DNA from: Roseobacter fucihabitans
GTDB lineage: Bacteria; Pseudomonadota; Alphaproteobacteria; Rhodobacterales; Rhodobacteraceae
Reading direction: 5' to 3'
DNA length: 64,000 nt
NCBI RefSeq assembly: GCF_014337925.2
Contig: NZ_CP143423.1
Coordinates: forward strand, 1,952,501-2,016,500
In this document: positions 35,445 through 44,460 of the stretch, piece after piece
How positions within the stretch are numbered: position 1 is the stretch's first letter
Layout of the letters: each line of letters begins with the position of its first letter
Made by a program: the position numbers and the translations under genes
Notes under the pieces: model-generated
Told to the model about the DNA's origin: nothing
Database searches by the model: none
What the model saw: only the letters and a program-made list of their open reading frames with translations

Positions 35445-36472
35445 CAAGCGCTGTGGAATTTGATAATGTGTCGATTGTTTTTGGGGATGCGCCTGCCAAG
35501 GCTTTGCCCGAAATGGATGCGATGAAAACCCGCGCCGAGGTGCAGCATGCCACCAATCAGGTGCTGGGCGTGCACGATTGCTCGCTGACCGTCCCAGCGG
35601 GTGAAATCCTGGTTCTGATGGGGCTATCGGGGTCTGGAAAATCCACTTTGTTGCGCGCGGTCAATGGGTTGAACCCGGTTGTGCGCGGTGCGGTACGCGT
35701 CTTTGACGGCGAATGGTCCTGTGATGTGACCCAAAGTTCTGCGCAGGATTTGCGCCGCGTGCGCCGTGAATGTGTATCGATGGTGTTTCAGCAATTTGGC
35801 CTGCTGCCCTGGCGCACGGTGCGTGAAAACGTGGCTTTGGGGCTGGAACTGGCGGATGTGCCCAAATCGGAGCGCATAAGGCGCGCCAATCAACAGCTCG
35901 AACGCGTTGGTCTGAGCGATTGGTCAGATCGCAAGGTCGGGGAATTGTCGGGAGGTATGCAGCAGCGCGTCGGCCTTGCGCGTGCCTTTGCGACGGATGC
36001 GCCGATCCTTCTGATGGACGAGCCGTTTTCCGCGCTCGACCCCTTGATCAGAACCCGCCTTCAGGATGAATTGCTCGAGCTGCAAGGGGATCTGAAACGC
36101 ACGATCATCTTCGTCAGCCACGATCTGGATGAGGCCTTTAAGCTGGGCGACCGGATCGCCATCATGGAAGGGGGTCGCATCGTGCAATGCGGCACGCCGC
36201 AGGAGATTTTCTCAAATCCGGTGAATGAGTACGTTGCCGATTTCGTCGCGCATATGAACCCGCTTGGCGTGCTGAATGCGGCCGACGTGATGGAGCCGGT
36301 GGATAGCGTCCCGGCCGATAGCGTCCCTGCCGATAGCGATGTCGAGACGGTGATGCGCAGGCTGCTGCAAACCGACAGCCCGCTCGGTGTGGAGAAAGAC
36401 GGCACCGTGATCGGGCAAATTACCAGGCGCGGCGTGATCGCGCGGCTGTTGGATCCGCGCGACAAGGCCTGA
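35441..36472 (+). CDS. choV: Choline ABC transporter ATP-binding protein
   Basis: The ATPase of the choline importer: Walker A GLSGSGKST (61-69), Q-loop FQQFGLLPWRTV, signature ELSGGMQQRVGLARA (about 167-181), Walker B PILLMDEPFSALDP, and H-loop FVSHDLDEAF. A C-terminal CBS-like tail with a DSVPADSVPADS repeat follows the ATPase, as in ProV-type proteins. Of 343 residues. The gene runs to within ten bases of the convergent cytochrome c gene. Confidence 0.94.
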   Translation: MTSAVEFDNVSIVFGDAPAKALPEMDAMKTRAEVQHATNQVLGVHDCSLTVPAGEILVLMGLSGSGKSTLLRAVNGLNPVVRGAVRVFDGEWSCDVTQSSAQDLRRVRRECVSMVFQQFGLLPWRTVRENVALGLELADVPKSERIRRANQQLERVGLSDWSDRKVGELSGGMQQRVGLARAFATDAPILLMDEPFSALDPLIRTRLQDELLELQGDLKRTIIFVSHDLDEAFKLGDRIAIMEGGRIVQCGTPQEIFSNPVNEYVADFVAHMNPLGVLNAADVMEPVDSVPADSVPADSDVETVMRRLLQTDSPLGVEKDGTVIGQITRRGVIARLLDPRDKA

Positions 36473-36482
36473 GGGCGCGCGA

Positions 36483-36869
36483 CTACTGCAGGCTTTGAAG
36501 GTATGCGAGCAGATCGGCGATGGGTTGGCTTGTCATGATCGGTTGGCCTGTTTCGGTGGCGATCGCAACGCCCTGACCCTCAAAAAACCACCCGTAAACG
36601 GGCATATCGCTGCCGTGGCTGACCAAAGGGTCGCGCCCATCAATGCGCTTGATGACGCGGTAAATGGGAAATTGCCCGTCCGCCCTCGCCGAAAGCTGTG
36701 TGAGATTCGCAGGCTGCACCAAGAGAACAGGTGCCATCGGTCCGTTCCCCTCGGCCTGCGCCCCGTGACAGGCCGCGCAATGCAAATCATAGAGTTTTTC
36801 ACCCTCTGTGACATCCTGCGCATGCGCTACGCTGCTCAAGAACACCAAAATGGTCGCAATAAATCGCAT
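36483..36869 (-). CDS. Periplasmic class I c-type cytochrome
   Basis: A 128-residue protein with signal peptide (MRFIATILVFLSSVAHA) and one heme-binding CAACH at residues 31-35; the sixth ligand is probably the Met of SDMPVYG (about 88-94). Small mono-heme cytochromes of this type shuttle electrons in the periplasm. An Fnr-type box lies 56 bp upstream of the start, pointing to oxygen-dependent control. No oxidase or reductase genes are adjacent, so its partner is unknown. Confidence 0.92.
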   Translation of the reverse strand: MRFIATILVFLSSVAHAQDVTEGEKLYDLHCAACHGAQAEGNGPMAPVLLVQPANLTQLSARADGQFPIYRVIKRIDGRDPLVSHGSDMPVYGWFFEGQGVAIATETGQPIMTSQPIADLLAYLQSLQ

Positions 36870-36924
36870 TGTCCTCTCCTTTTGCTGATCCGCTTAACCC
36901 TAGCACTGTCTTTTCAGAGCGGCG

Positions 36925-36938
36925 TTGACCTGCATCAA
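36925..36938 (-). promoter_or_regulatory. Fnr/Crp-family box upstream of cytochrome c
   Basis: On the minus strand TTGATGCAGGTCAA, one base off the TTGAT-N4-ATCAA consensus used by FnrL/Dnr regulators in Rhodobacterales. Centre lies about 62 bp before the cytochrome start, a position suitable for activation. Confidence 0.55.
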
Positions 36939-37024
36939 GCCACGTCGCACCGTGATGGCGAAAGATAATGCTTTTTAGGACCGCTCGGCGCGTTATGACA
37001 CCGTCAATCAACGGGTATGAATAA

Positions 37025-37226
37025 GAGGCGTTGCGCACGCAAATCAAACCGCGCTTTCGACAACCCGGACCGTTTGGGCGGCTCAATCGGCTGCGCTGAG
37101 TGGCGAGCATGTGGCTGCGGCATTAGCGCATCGGGTGGAGAGCCCGAGCGCCAGGCCAATGTCAGCGGTTCGCTTTCGATAGGACGCGCTTTTCAAGATT
37201 GCGCGCAATCAATGCGCTTCATCCTC
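37025..37226 (+). ncRNA. Candidate structured RNA, possibly 6S RNA
   Basis: No protein gene fits this 200-bp stretch, yet a strong plus-strand terminator follows it immediately. Its ends can pair over long range: GAGG (37025-37028) with CCTC (37223-37226), GCGCA with TGCGC, and a GCAAATC/GATTGCGC arm inside, separated by internal loops. A closed rod of about 200 nt with interrupted terminal stem next to tkt and zapA suggests 6S RNA; the identification is inference, whereas terminator and pairing are visible. Confidence 0.4.
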
Positions 37227-37255
37227 CCGCGCCGCCTGCTACGGCGCGGTTTTTT
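37227..37255 (+). terminator. Rho-independent terminator after the candidate RNA
   Basis: Perfect 8-bp stem CCGCGCCG/CGGCGCGG, seven-base loop, then six T. It works on the plus strand only; no plus-strand protein gene precedes it for over 750 bp. Confidence 0.85.
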
Positions 37256-37283
37256 GAAGCCATCGATCCGGCGCTTAAAAGCC

Positions 37284-39302
37284 TCACTTAATCAGGGATT
37301 TGACCTTCTGGGCGACCGCTTCGGCGGTAATGCCAAACTCTTCGTAAAGCGTGCTGGCAGGGGCGGATGCACCGAAATCATGCATGCCGATAAATCCGGA
37401 TTTCTCACGCTTGCCGCGCTCCCCGAACAGCCAGCGGTCCCAGCCAAAGCGAATACCCGCCTCAACCGCCACGCGCACCGGTCCACCGGGCAGAACGCGT
37501 TTGCGGTAGGCTTCGTCCTGTTCCTCAAAAAGCTCCCAACACGGCATGGACACGACGCGCGTCCCGATCCCATCCGCCTGCAAAATATCGCGCGCGGCCA
37601 TTGCGATCTCGACCTCAGAACCCGTCGCCAACAGGATCGCCTGTCGTTTTCCGTCGGCATCCGCCAGCACATAGGCCCCCTGTGCCACCATATTCTTGGT
37701 CTTATGCTCGGTGCGCAGCGTCTTGAGCCCCTGCCGCGTCAGTGACAAAACGGAGGGTGTCTGTTTGGACGTCAGCGCCAATTCCCAGGCCTCTGCCGTC
37801 TCGATGGTATCGGCGGGGCGGAACACATGGGTGTTGGGTGTCGCGCGGCTGATGGCGAGGTGTTCAACCGGTTGATGCGTCGGGCCATCCTCACCCAGAC
37901 CGATGCTGTCATGCGTCATCACATAGACGGTCGGGATTTTCATCAAGGCCGACAGGCGCATTGCCGGGCGCGCGTAATCGGTGAAACACATGAATGTCCC
38001 GCCGTAAGGGCGCAAACCGCCATGCAGCGCCATGCCGTTCATCGCCGCCGCCATGCCATGCTCGCGAATGCCCCAATACACATAACGCCCGGCGCGGCTA
38101 TCAACGTCGAAAACACCCAGATCGCTGGTTTTGGTATTGTTGGAGCCCGTCAGATCCGCAGAGCCGCCAATGGTTTCGGGCATTACCGGGTTGATGACTT
38201 CGAGCACCTTTTCGGAGCTTGCACGGGTGGCAAGCTTGGGTGCGGCTTCCGACATTTGTTTTTTGAACGCCTTGATCACCGCGCTCAGCTTCTTGGGGGC
38301 CTCAAGCGCATAGGCGCGGTTGAAGGTCTCGCGCTTGGCGCGGGGCAGGGCGTCGAAACGTTCTTCCCACGCGCGCCGGACGTCTGCACCGCGCGCGCCA
38401 ATGGCTTCCCAGGCGGCTTTGACATCTGCGGGCACCTCAAACGGTCCGGTTTTCCAACCATATGCCTCCTTGGCCGCCGCCATCTGATCGGCATCCGTCA
38501 GAGCCCCGTGACCCTTGGACGTGTCCTGTGCCGCGTGGCCCAAAGCGATGTGGGTTTTGCACGCAATCATCGTGGGTTTTTTACCCGTCTTGGCCTGGCT
38601 CAGGGCGGCATCAATCGCGACCGGGTCATGCCCGTCAGTTTCCAGCACGTCCCAACCGGCGGATTTGAAGCGTCCGATCTGATCCGTGCGATCCGACAGC
38701 GACACGGGGCCATCGATGGTGATATCGTTATTGTCCCAGAGCACGATCAATTTGCTCAATTGGTGGCGCCCGGCCAGCGTGATGGCCTCCTGGCTGACAC
38801 CTTCCATCAGGCAACCATCCCCCGCGATCACATAGGTATAGTGATCCACGACCTTCTTGCCGTATTGCGCACGCTGGATTTCTTCGGCCATGGCGAAACC
38901 CACCGAATTGGCGATGCCCTGACCCAGCGGGCCGGTCGTGGTTTCAATGCCTGAGGCGTGCCCATATTCCGGATGCCCTGCGGTGCGCGATCCCCATTGG
39001 CGGAAATTCTTGATCTCCTCCAGTGTCATATCCGCATAGCCCGTCAGGTGCAGCAGCGCATAGAGCAGCATGGAGCCGTGTCCCGCCGATAGGATAAAGC
39101 GATCCCGGTCCGGCCAATTGGGCTGTGTCGGATCAAATTTGAGGTGTTTTTCAAACAGCACTGTCGCCACATCCGCCATGCCCATCGGCATACCAGAATG
39201 GCCCGAATTGGCGGCGGCGACCGCATCCAGAGTCAGGGCGCGAATGGCCGTGGCCTTTGACCAATGATCGGGGTTGGCGGCAGCAAGGGCTTTTAAATCC
39301 AC
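37284..39302 (-). CDS. tkt: Transketolase
   Basis: Thiamine-diphosphate enzyme of the pentose phosphate pathway moving two-carbon ketol units. The 672-residue protein has [12 protein letters not shown] (about 28-39), the ThDP motif [13 protein letters not shown] (about 155-167) and [14 protein letters not shown] in the pyrimidine domain. I start at GTG 39300-39302, nine bases after AAAGGA, giving (M)[13 protein letters not shown]; the frame continues 31 codons upstream. The 277-bp gap to the divergent coiled-coil gene holds the promoters. Confidence 0.97.
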   Translation of the reverse strand: MDLKALAAANPDHWSKATAIRALTLDAVAAANSGHSGMPMGMADVATVLFEKHLKFDPTQPNWPDRDRFILSAGHGSMLLYALLHLTGYADMTLEEIKNFRQWGSRTAGHPEYGHASGIETTTGPLGQGIANSVGFAMAEEIQRAQYGKKVVDHYTYVIAGDGCLMEGVSQEAITLAGRHQLSKLIVLWDNNDITIDGPVSLSDRTDQIGRFKSAGWDVLETDGHDPVAIDAALSQAKTGKKPTMIACKTHIALGHAAQDTSKGHGALTDADQMAAAKEAYGWKTGPFEVPADVKAAWEAIGARGADVRRAWEERFDALPRAKRETFNRAYALEAPKKLSAVIKAFKKQMSEAAPKLATRASSEKVLEVINPVMPETIGGSADLTGSNNTKTSDLGVFDVDSRAGRYVYWGIREHGMAAAMNGMALHGGLRPYGGTFMCFTDYARPAMRLSALMKIPTVYVMTHDSIGLGEDGPTHQPVEHLAISRATPNTHVFRPADTIETAEAWELALTSKQTPSVLSLTRQGLKTLRTEHKTKNMVAQGAYVLADADGKRQAILLATGSEVEIAMAARDILQADGIGTRVVSMPCWELFEEQDEAYRKRVLPGGPVRVAVEAGIRFGWDRWLFGERGKREKSGFIGMHDFGASAPASTLYEEFGITAEAVAQKVKSLIK

Positions 39303-39579
39303 GGGGTAGAATCCTTTGTCGTTTGAGACGCCCCCGGAGCGGGGTTTTTGACACGAACGCCAGCGTTTGCGCGTTGCATAACAGCCACCTCGCAAAGATC
39401 AAGAGCCGGGGAAGGGCTTTGATCATACAGCGACTTCAAGAGTCCCCGGCAAGCAATTGATCATAAAGAAAGGCGTGTTTGTGAGGGGCGCGGAATCGCG
39501 TTAATCTGGCGCAATATAAAAGCGATTCGGGCCGCACTTAGCGCTGCGGTGCCGTATTCAGTATGAAAAAGAGGTGGGC

Positions 39580-40059
39580 ATGAGCGAAATCGAAGATCTC
39601 CAAACCCGGATTATGTCCGCCCTGGACCGGGTGGCGACGGGTGTCGACGCCTTCGCTGATGCTGAGGATATCGATGCGCTCAAGACAGCACTTGAGGATG
39701 AAAAAACCGTCAACGCCGAGTTGAACGAGCAGGTGCGCGAATTGGGCGAACGTCAGGCAGCCGCGCTGGAGGCTCTTGAGGCCCGTGCCGCGGCGACGGC
39801 GGCGCGTATGGATCAGTTTGATCAGGATTTGCAGCGGTTACGGCGCGCGAATGCGCAGCTTGGTGAGGCTTGCGAGGCGTTGCGCGCGGCTAATGCCGAG
39901 GGCGTCGGCGAACCTGAGTTGATCAATCAAGCCATGATCGCCGAACTTGACGCCTTGCGCGCCGCGCGCAGTGCCGAGATCAGCCAGGCGGATGAGATCA
40001 TCGCCGCATTGACACCGCTCCTCGAAGCAGGCGCACCCCAAACACAGGAGACAGCCTGA
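39580..40059 (+). CDS. Coiled-coil protein upstream of zapA
   Basis: A 159-residue, Ala/Glu-rich, nearly all-helical protein; residues about 30-115 form a predicted coiled coil (EQVRELGERQAAALEALEAR, RMDQFDQDLQRLRRANAQL). It is consistently the type of small ORF found just before zapA in this order and may act with the Z-ring (inference). ATG 39580 follows GAGGTG; its stop abuts zapA. Confidence 0.8.
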   Translation: MSEIEDLQTRIMSALDRVATGVDAFADAEDIDALKTALEDEKTVNAELNEQVRELGERQAAALEALEARAAATAARMDQFDQDLQRLRRANAQLGEACEALRAANAEGVGEPELINQAMIAELDALRAARSAEISQADEIIAALTPLLEAGAPQTQETA

Positions 40060-40451
40060 TGCCGGAAGTCACAATCACAATTGGGTCGCGTCAATTCGAA
40101 GTCGCCTGTCAGCTTGGCGAAGAGCATTATCTGCATACCGCCGCCAAGATGTTGGATGATGAGGCGCAGGTATTGGCCGATCAGGCCGGGCGTATGCCCG
40201 AAGCGCGGATGTTGTTGATGGCCGGTCTGATGCTGGCCGATAAGACGGCGAGCGTGGAGGATCAGGTTGCAGAATTGCAGGCCAAACTAACCGCCCGCGA
40301 GGCCGAGCTTGCCAATTTGCGCGACACGGTTGTTGAGCCGGAACGCATAGAGGTACCGGTCGTGCCGCAATCGGTCACGGATACGCTTGCGGAACTGGCC
40401 GCGCGCGCAGAGGCTTTGGCGGCGTCCGTTGAGGAAAAAACCAAGGCGTGA
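40059..40451 (+). CDS. zapA: Cell division protein ZapA
   Basis: ZapA promotes FtsZ bundling at mid-cell. The 130-residue product has the ZapA head (MPEVTITIGSRQFEVACQLG, with EEHYLHTAAKMLDDEA) followed by a long C-terminal helix (about 60-128). The start overlaps the preceding stop by one base and its own stop overlaps the next start (GTGA). Confidence 0.92.
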   Translation: MPEVTITIGSRQFEVACQLGEEHYLHTAAKMLDDEAQVLADQAGRMPEARMLLMAGLMLADKTASVEDQVAELQAKLTAREAELANLRDTVVEPERIEVPVVPQSVTDTLAELAARAEALAASVEEKTKA

Positions 40452-40810
40452 TCGTGATGCATCGCGCGGTGTATGCGCTCGTGCTCTGGTGTCTGTGGGG
40501 TATGACCGCCTATGCCGGGCCGATTTCCGCGACATATACCTGCGAGCGGTCGGTCAAAATTCCAACGGTCTTTGCGCAGGATAAGGACGCGGGGTCCATT
40601 GTCGTGATGATATTAGAAGGCGCGTTGATCCAGCTCGCCATCACGCCCGCTGCATCCGGGGCGCGATATGCTGACACGACAGATCAATCGGGTTATGTCT
40701 GGTGGACCAAGGCGGAGGCCGCCACCCTGTCGTGGTTTGACGCGCAAACCGGTCAGGAAACTTTTGTCTACCGCCAGTGTCGAAAATCTGACGATGAGGT
40801 GCCGGGATAA
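40448..40810 (+). CDS. MliC/C-type lysozyme inhibitor-like secreted protein
   Basis: A 120-residue protein with signal peptide (to about residue 23) and a small beta-barrel domain: YTCERSVKIP at its start, ASGARYAD, YVWWTKAEAATLSW and a closing cysteine in YRQCRK. This pattern matches the MliC/PliC superfamily, whose members bind lysozyme; inhibition is not shown here. GTG 40448 overlaps the zapA stop, so it is co-transcribed with zapA. Confidence 0.75.
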   Translation: MIVMHRAVYALVLWCLWGMTAYAGPISATYTCERSVKIPTVFAQDKDAGSIVVMILEGALIQLAITPAASGARYADTTDQSGYVWWTKAEAATLSWFDAQTGQETFVYRQCRKSDDEVPG

Positions 40811-40812
40811 AG

Positions 40813-40841
40813 AGAGGAAGCAAGAGATGCTTCCTTTCTTT
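40813..40841 (+). terminator. Rho-independent terminator of the zapA operon
   Basis: GGAAGCA-AGAGA-TGCTTCC, extended by purine/pyrimidine pairs on both sides, followed by TTTCTTT. It lies three bases after the last stop and before the convergent grxD. Confidence 0.8.
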
Positions 40842-40855
40842 ATCGATATAGTGAT

Positions 40856-41218
40856 TTAGCCGTTGGCCTCGCGGATTTTATCGGCGGCGTCCTTATCAAA
40901 GCTCACGCCATTTTCTGAAAACAGCGTGTCCAATTCGCCCGACAGGGTCATTTCGGTGATGATGTCGCAGCCGCCTACGAACTCGCCCTTGACGTAAAGC
41001 TGTGGTACTGTCGGCCAGTCCGAATAATCCTTGATGCCCTGGCGCAGGGTCTCGTCAGACAGAACGTTCACGTCGGAAAAATCGACGGCCATGTAGTTCA
41101 GAACACCTGCCACACGGCTGGAAAAACCACATTGCGGCATCTCCTTGGTGCCCTTCATGAAAAGGACCACGTCATTATTGGTGACGGTTTCTTTGATCGT
41201 AGATTGTGCATCAGACAT
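40856..41218 (-). CDS. grxD: Monothiol glutaredoxin (Grx4/GrxD type)
   Basis: A 120-residue glutaredoxin with the monothiol site CGFS in KGTKEMPQCGFSSRV (about 23-37) and GSH-binding FVGGCDII (about 80-87). Grx4-type proteins bind [2Fe-2S] clusters with glutathione and form complexes with BolA; bolA lies 165 bp upstream in the same direction, supporting that partnership. Confidence 0.95.
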   Translation of the reverse strand: MSDAQSTIKETVTNNDVVLFMKGTKEMPQCGFSSRVAGVLNYMAVDFSDVNVLSDETLRQGIKDYSDWPTVPQLYVKGEFVGGCDIITEMTLSGELDTLFSENGVSFDKDAADKIREANG

Positions 41219-41383
41219 TCAGGGGTCTCCATGTTATGCGGCGCAGTTTTGAGTGCATACGCCGAAATCTCGGTCGATGTTTCAGAAATTTTGGCCATTT
41301 TCGTCTAAATATGGCCAGCGTGTCACAGATGTCCAGAAGAAGGCGACCAAATTTCAGGGCCGCTCAACCCGCAGGATCATCGA

Positions 41384-41620
41384 TTAATCCGGGACTTTCG
41401 TCGTGAGTGCCAGAGCGTGTAATTCACCGTTTGAGCCGTCCATCTTGCCTTTGAGGGCCGCATAAACGGCGCGCTGTTGCTGGACGCGGTTCTTGCCGCG
41501 AAAGCTTTCGTCCACCACCATGGCGGCCATATGCACACCGTCGTTTCCTTCAACCGTTATGGTCGCATCGGGAAAGCTGGCGCGCAGCAGGTCTTCGATT
41601 TCATGGGCTTGCATCGGCAT
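41384..41620 (-). CDS. bolA: BolA family protein
   Basis: A 78-residue single-domain BolA protein with the helix-strand core (IEDLLRASFPDATITVEGND, AMVVDESFRGKNRVQQQRAV) and the invariant HALALTTK-like C-terminus, whose histidine can coordinate a shared Fe-S cluster with a monothiol glutaredoxin. Followed in the same direction by grxD. Confidence 0.93.
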   Translation of the reverse strand: MPMQAHEIEDLLRASFPDATITVEGNDGVHMAAMVVDESFRGKNRVQQQRAVYAALKGKMDGSNGELHALALTTKVPD

Positions 41621-41785
41621 CGGGTCGGCTCCGTTTTATCTTTGTCTTAGATGTAATAGGCGGTGCCGCCGGGAACAAGGTGTCAAATTGCGCGCCAGAG
41701 CACAGATCACATGCCCGCAAGGGCGCGCGATTGGGGCAGACAAGCCGGGCCACATGTTGAATAATCCACCGAAGGGAGAGTCGCG

Positions 41786-42754
41786 ATGGATGTTTTTGAA
41801 AACGCGCCGGAGCAGGCCTTGGCCTGGCATGACGCGGGTCGGGGGGCGGTTCTGGCCACGGTGGTTGAAACCTGGGGCTCGGCACCGCGCCGCGTTGGCG
41901 CGCAGCTGGTGATTGCCGGGGATGGTGAGATGCAAGGCTCGGTCTCGGGCGGATGTGTCGAAGGCGCGGTCGTTCTGGAGGCCACGGAGGCGCTGGAAAC
42001 CGGCACGCAAAGGCTGCTTGAATACGGCATCAGCGATGGGGACGCTTTTGCCGTTGGGTTGGCCTGTGGTGGAACGATCCGCATTCTGGTCGAGCCGGTT
42101 GGTGCCGTTTTGCCGGTTGATCTGTTGCGCACGCTGGTTGCGGCGCGGGCGGATCGCACACCAATTGCCTATCAGGTCAATTTGGATACCGGTGCGCGGG
42201 CACTGATAGATGACGCCTATGCGGATCGTTTTGCGACAGACCGATCCGGGTTTGAGGGTGAGGGCAGGATTTTCGTTGCCATTCACAACCCGCCCTTGCG
42301 GTTGATTGTCGTGGGAGCGGTGCATATCGCGCAGGCATTGGTGCCGATGGCGCGGATTGCCGGGTATGATCCCTTTATCGTGGATCCGCGTGCCGCTTTT
42401 GGGTCTGAGGCGCGCTTTCCCGGCGAAAGTATACTGCCCGATTGGCCGGATGAGGCGCTGGAAGCCATCGGCGTGGATAGCCGCACGGCTGTTGTTTTGC
42501 TCACACATGATCCGAAACTGGACGATCCCGCCCTGCATATCGCGCTGGCCTCGCGCGCCTTTTATATCGGGGCGTTGGGATCAAAACGAACACAGGCCGC
42601 GCGCCAGCACCGGTTGGCGGAGGCCGGTTTTGAGCCGCATCAGATCGGGCGCATCCATGGGCCGGTTGGTCTGGACATCGGTGCCGCCGCGCCGCCGGAA
42701 ATCGCCCTGTCCATCCTCGGCGAAATGACCCGTGTCTTGAGGCGCGGGTCTTGA
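41786..42754 (+). CDS. XdhC/CoxI-type molybdoenzyme maturation protein
   Basis: XdhC-family proteins bind molybdenum cofactor and promote its sulfuration and insertion into xanthine dehydrogenase-class enzymes. The 322-residue protein has the N-terminal XdhC motif AQLVIAGDGEMQGSVSGGCVE (about 37-57) and a C-terminal Rossmann-type domain (LIVVGAVHIAQALVPMARIA; TVVLLTHDPKLDD). It overlaps the next gene and stands upstream of coxSLM, fitting a role in maturing that enzyme. Confidence 0.9.
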   Translation: MDVFENAPEQALAWHDAGRGAVLATVVETWGSAPRRVGAQLVIAGDGEMQGSVSGGCVEGAVVLEATEALETGTQRLLEYGISDGDAFAVGLACGGTIRILVEPVGAVLPVDLLRTLVAARADRTPIAYQVNLDTGARALIDDAYADRFATDRSGFEGEGRIFVAIHNPPLRLIVVGAVHIAQALVPMARIAGYDPFIVDPRAAFGSEARFPGESILPDWPDEALEAIGVDSRTAVVLLTHDPKLDDPALHIALASRAFYIGALGSKRTQAARQHRLAEAGFEPHQIGRIHGPVGLDIGAAAPPEIALSILGEMTRVLRRGS

Positions 42755-43746
42755 AGTTCGGCACCATCGACCTGGCACAGGCGAAAGGTGCCATTCTGGC
42801 CCATTCGGTTTCCCTGGGCGGGCGCAAGCGCCTGCGCAAGGGGCGTATCTTGTCGCCCGAAGACATCGCGGCACTTGAAAGTGCCGGCATTCATCACGTC
42901 ACGGTAGCGCGCCTCGAGGCGGGTGATGTGATCGAAAACGACGCCGCTCAGGCCTTGGCCGCTGCTATCGTACCCGATCCGGGCGGCCAGGGGATACGTG
43001 TGACAGAGCCCTTTACCGGCCGCGTTAATCTTTTGGCCGAGGGGCCGGGGGTTGCGGTGCTGAATGTCGCGGCGCTCGAAGCCATCAACCGCGTGCATCC
43101 GATGATCACGCTGGCAACCGTACCGCCGTTTCAGCAGATGTCGGCAGGCGGCATGATGGCCACGATCAAGATCATTTCTTACGGCGTGCCACGGGTCGCC
43201 TTGCTTGAGGCCTGCGCTTTGGCGGATCGATCCATGCGTCTTGCCAGGCCGGCGATCGGATCGGTCGGGTTGATCATCACTGAAATTGCAGGAGGGGCTG
43301 GTTCAAAAGGCCGCAGCGCCATTGCGGCCCGGGTGGCCGCATTCGGCATGACGCTCAGTGAACCGGTGGTGATTGCCCATGACGAAGGCGCGCTTGCAAA
43401 GGCACTCGGTGAGAGTACGGATGAGCTGATGTTGATCCTCAATGGCTCCGCAACCTCGGATATCGACGATGTGGCACCTGCCGCCTTGCGCCGCGCGGGA
43501 GGGCAAGTGGACAGGTTCGGCATGCCGGTTGACCCCGGTAACCTATTGTTTATAGGTAGACTTATGGATCGAACGGTCATCGGCTTGCCAGGTTGTGCGC
43601 GCTCTCCGGCATTGAATGGGGCGGATTGGGTGCTGTCGCGGATCATTTGCGGTCTGGACGTGAGCGGTGATGTCATTGCGGGCATGGGCGTTGGCGGATT
43701 GCTCAAGGAGATACCGGCACGCCCGCAGCCGCGCGCGGGAAAGTGA
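42751..43746 (+). CDS. Molybdopterin-binding (MoeA/MogA-like) protein
   Basis: A 331-residue protein whose C-terminal half carries a MoCF/MogA-type molybdopterin-binding domain (SVGLIITEIAGGAGSKGRSAI; VIAHDEGALAKALGE; LLILNGSATSDIDD-type core) after an N-terminal region with LILAHS-like AKGAILAHSVSLGGRKRLRKG. It starts with TTG at 42751, overlapping the xdhC-like stop. Found in front of coxS, it is probably a cofactor-handling protein for the CODH-type enzyme. Confidence 0.8.
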   Translation: MKFGTIDLAQAKGAILAHSVSLGGRKRLRKGRILSPEDIAALESAGIHHVTVARLEAGDVIENDAAQALAAAIVPDPGGQGIRVTEPFTGRVNLLAEGPGVAVLNVAALEAINRVHPMITLATVPPFQQMSAGGMMATIKIISYGVPRVALLEACALADRSMRLARPAIGSVGLIITEIAGGAGSKGRSAIAARVAAFGMTLSEPVVIAHDEGALAKALGESTDELMLILNGSATSDIDDVAPAALRRAGGQVDRFGMPVDPGNLLFIGRLMDRTVIGLPGCARSPALNGADWVLSRIICGLDVSGDVIAGMGVGGLLKEIPARPQPRAGK

Positions 43747-43878
43747 CAGATCACCTTTGAAAGCTGCCCGTTAGACGGGCACGAGGGTGCAGCATCGTCC
43801 TATTGACGAAATTTGTGGTTCTCAACAGGCGAACGGCGTGCTTAACTCCTTTCAACAACAGTACTCAGGGAGGAAACT

Positions 43879-44364
43879 ATGACAAAGGTCTCAATGACCG
43901 TGAACGGTAAGGCAGCGTCTGGTGACGTGGAGGGGCGCACGTTGCTGTCGTCTTTCTTGCGCGATACGCTGGAACTCACCGGCACCCATGTCGGGTGTGA
44001 CACCAGCCAATGCGGCGCATGTGTGGTGCATGTTGACGGTGAAGCGGTAAAAGCTTGTACGATGCTCGCCGCCGAAGCCTCCGGTCGCAAGGTGACAACG
44101 ATTGAGGCCATGTCCAATGCGGATGGATCGCTCAGCGTCCTGCAGCAGGCCTTTCAGGATCACCACGGGTTGCAATGCGGATTTTGCACGCCGGGCATGG
44201 TTATGAGTGCCGCAGCGCTTTTGAAAGAGAACCCTGATCCAACGGAAGCGGAAATTCGAGAGTATCTCGAAGGTAATATCTGCAGATGTACGGGATACCA
44301 CAATATCGTCAAAGCCATCATGGCCGCCGCCGGGCAAGACGTGAGCCGCATCGCTGCCGAATAA
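43879..44364 (+). CDS. coxS: CODH-type molybdoenzyme small subunit (2 x [2Fe-2S])
   Basis: The iron-sulfur subunit of xanthine oxidase-family enzymes, 161 residues. The plant-ferredoxin-like cluster is in [20 protein letters not shown] (about 35-54) with a further Cys in KACTML, and the second cluster in [10 protein letters not shown] and [13 protein letters not shown] (about 99-145). It is preceded by AGGGAGGA and by a 130-bp gap with a small hairpin (43765-43781), where the cox promoter probably lies. The gene order S-L-M is that of form II enzymes. Confidence 0.95.
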   Translation: MTKVSMTVNGKAASGDVEGRTLLSSFLRDTLELTGTHVGCDTSQCGACVVHVDGEAVKACTMLAAEASGRKVTTIEAMSNADGSLSVLQQAFQDHHGLQCGFCTPGMVMSAAALLKENPDPTEAEIREYLEGNICRCTGYHNIVKAIMAAAGQDVSRIAAE

Positions 44365-44381
44365 AACAGAGGGTCGGCAGG

Positions 44382-44440
44382 GGTGGCCTAAAAGCCCACC
44401 TTACAGCCGATAGCACCGTAAGGTGGGCTTTTAGGCCACC
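44382..44440. repeat. Perfect 23-bp inverted repeat between coxS and coxL
   Basis: Arms 44382-44404 and 44418-44440 are exact reverse complements around a 13-base loop. No T-run follows, and the next base pairs lead into the coxL ribosome binding site. One arm recurs at 21930-21952. The element would form a strong mRNA hairpin within the operon and may tune coxL relative to coxS or stabilise the coxS message. Confidence 0.9.
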
Positions 44441-44460
44441 GCTTTTCAGGGAGGAATAAC

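Noticed and set aside
37017..37745. 242-codon plus-strand frame over the gap and the tkt 3' end
   Set aside because: It runs through a strong terminator and antisense to tkt, with no protein-like composition; the structured RNA explains the gap better.
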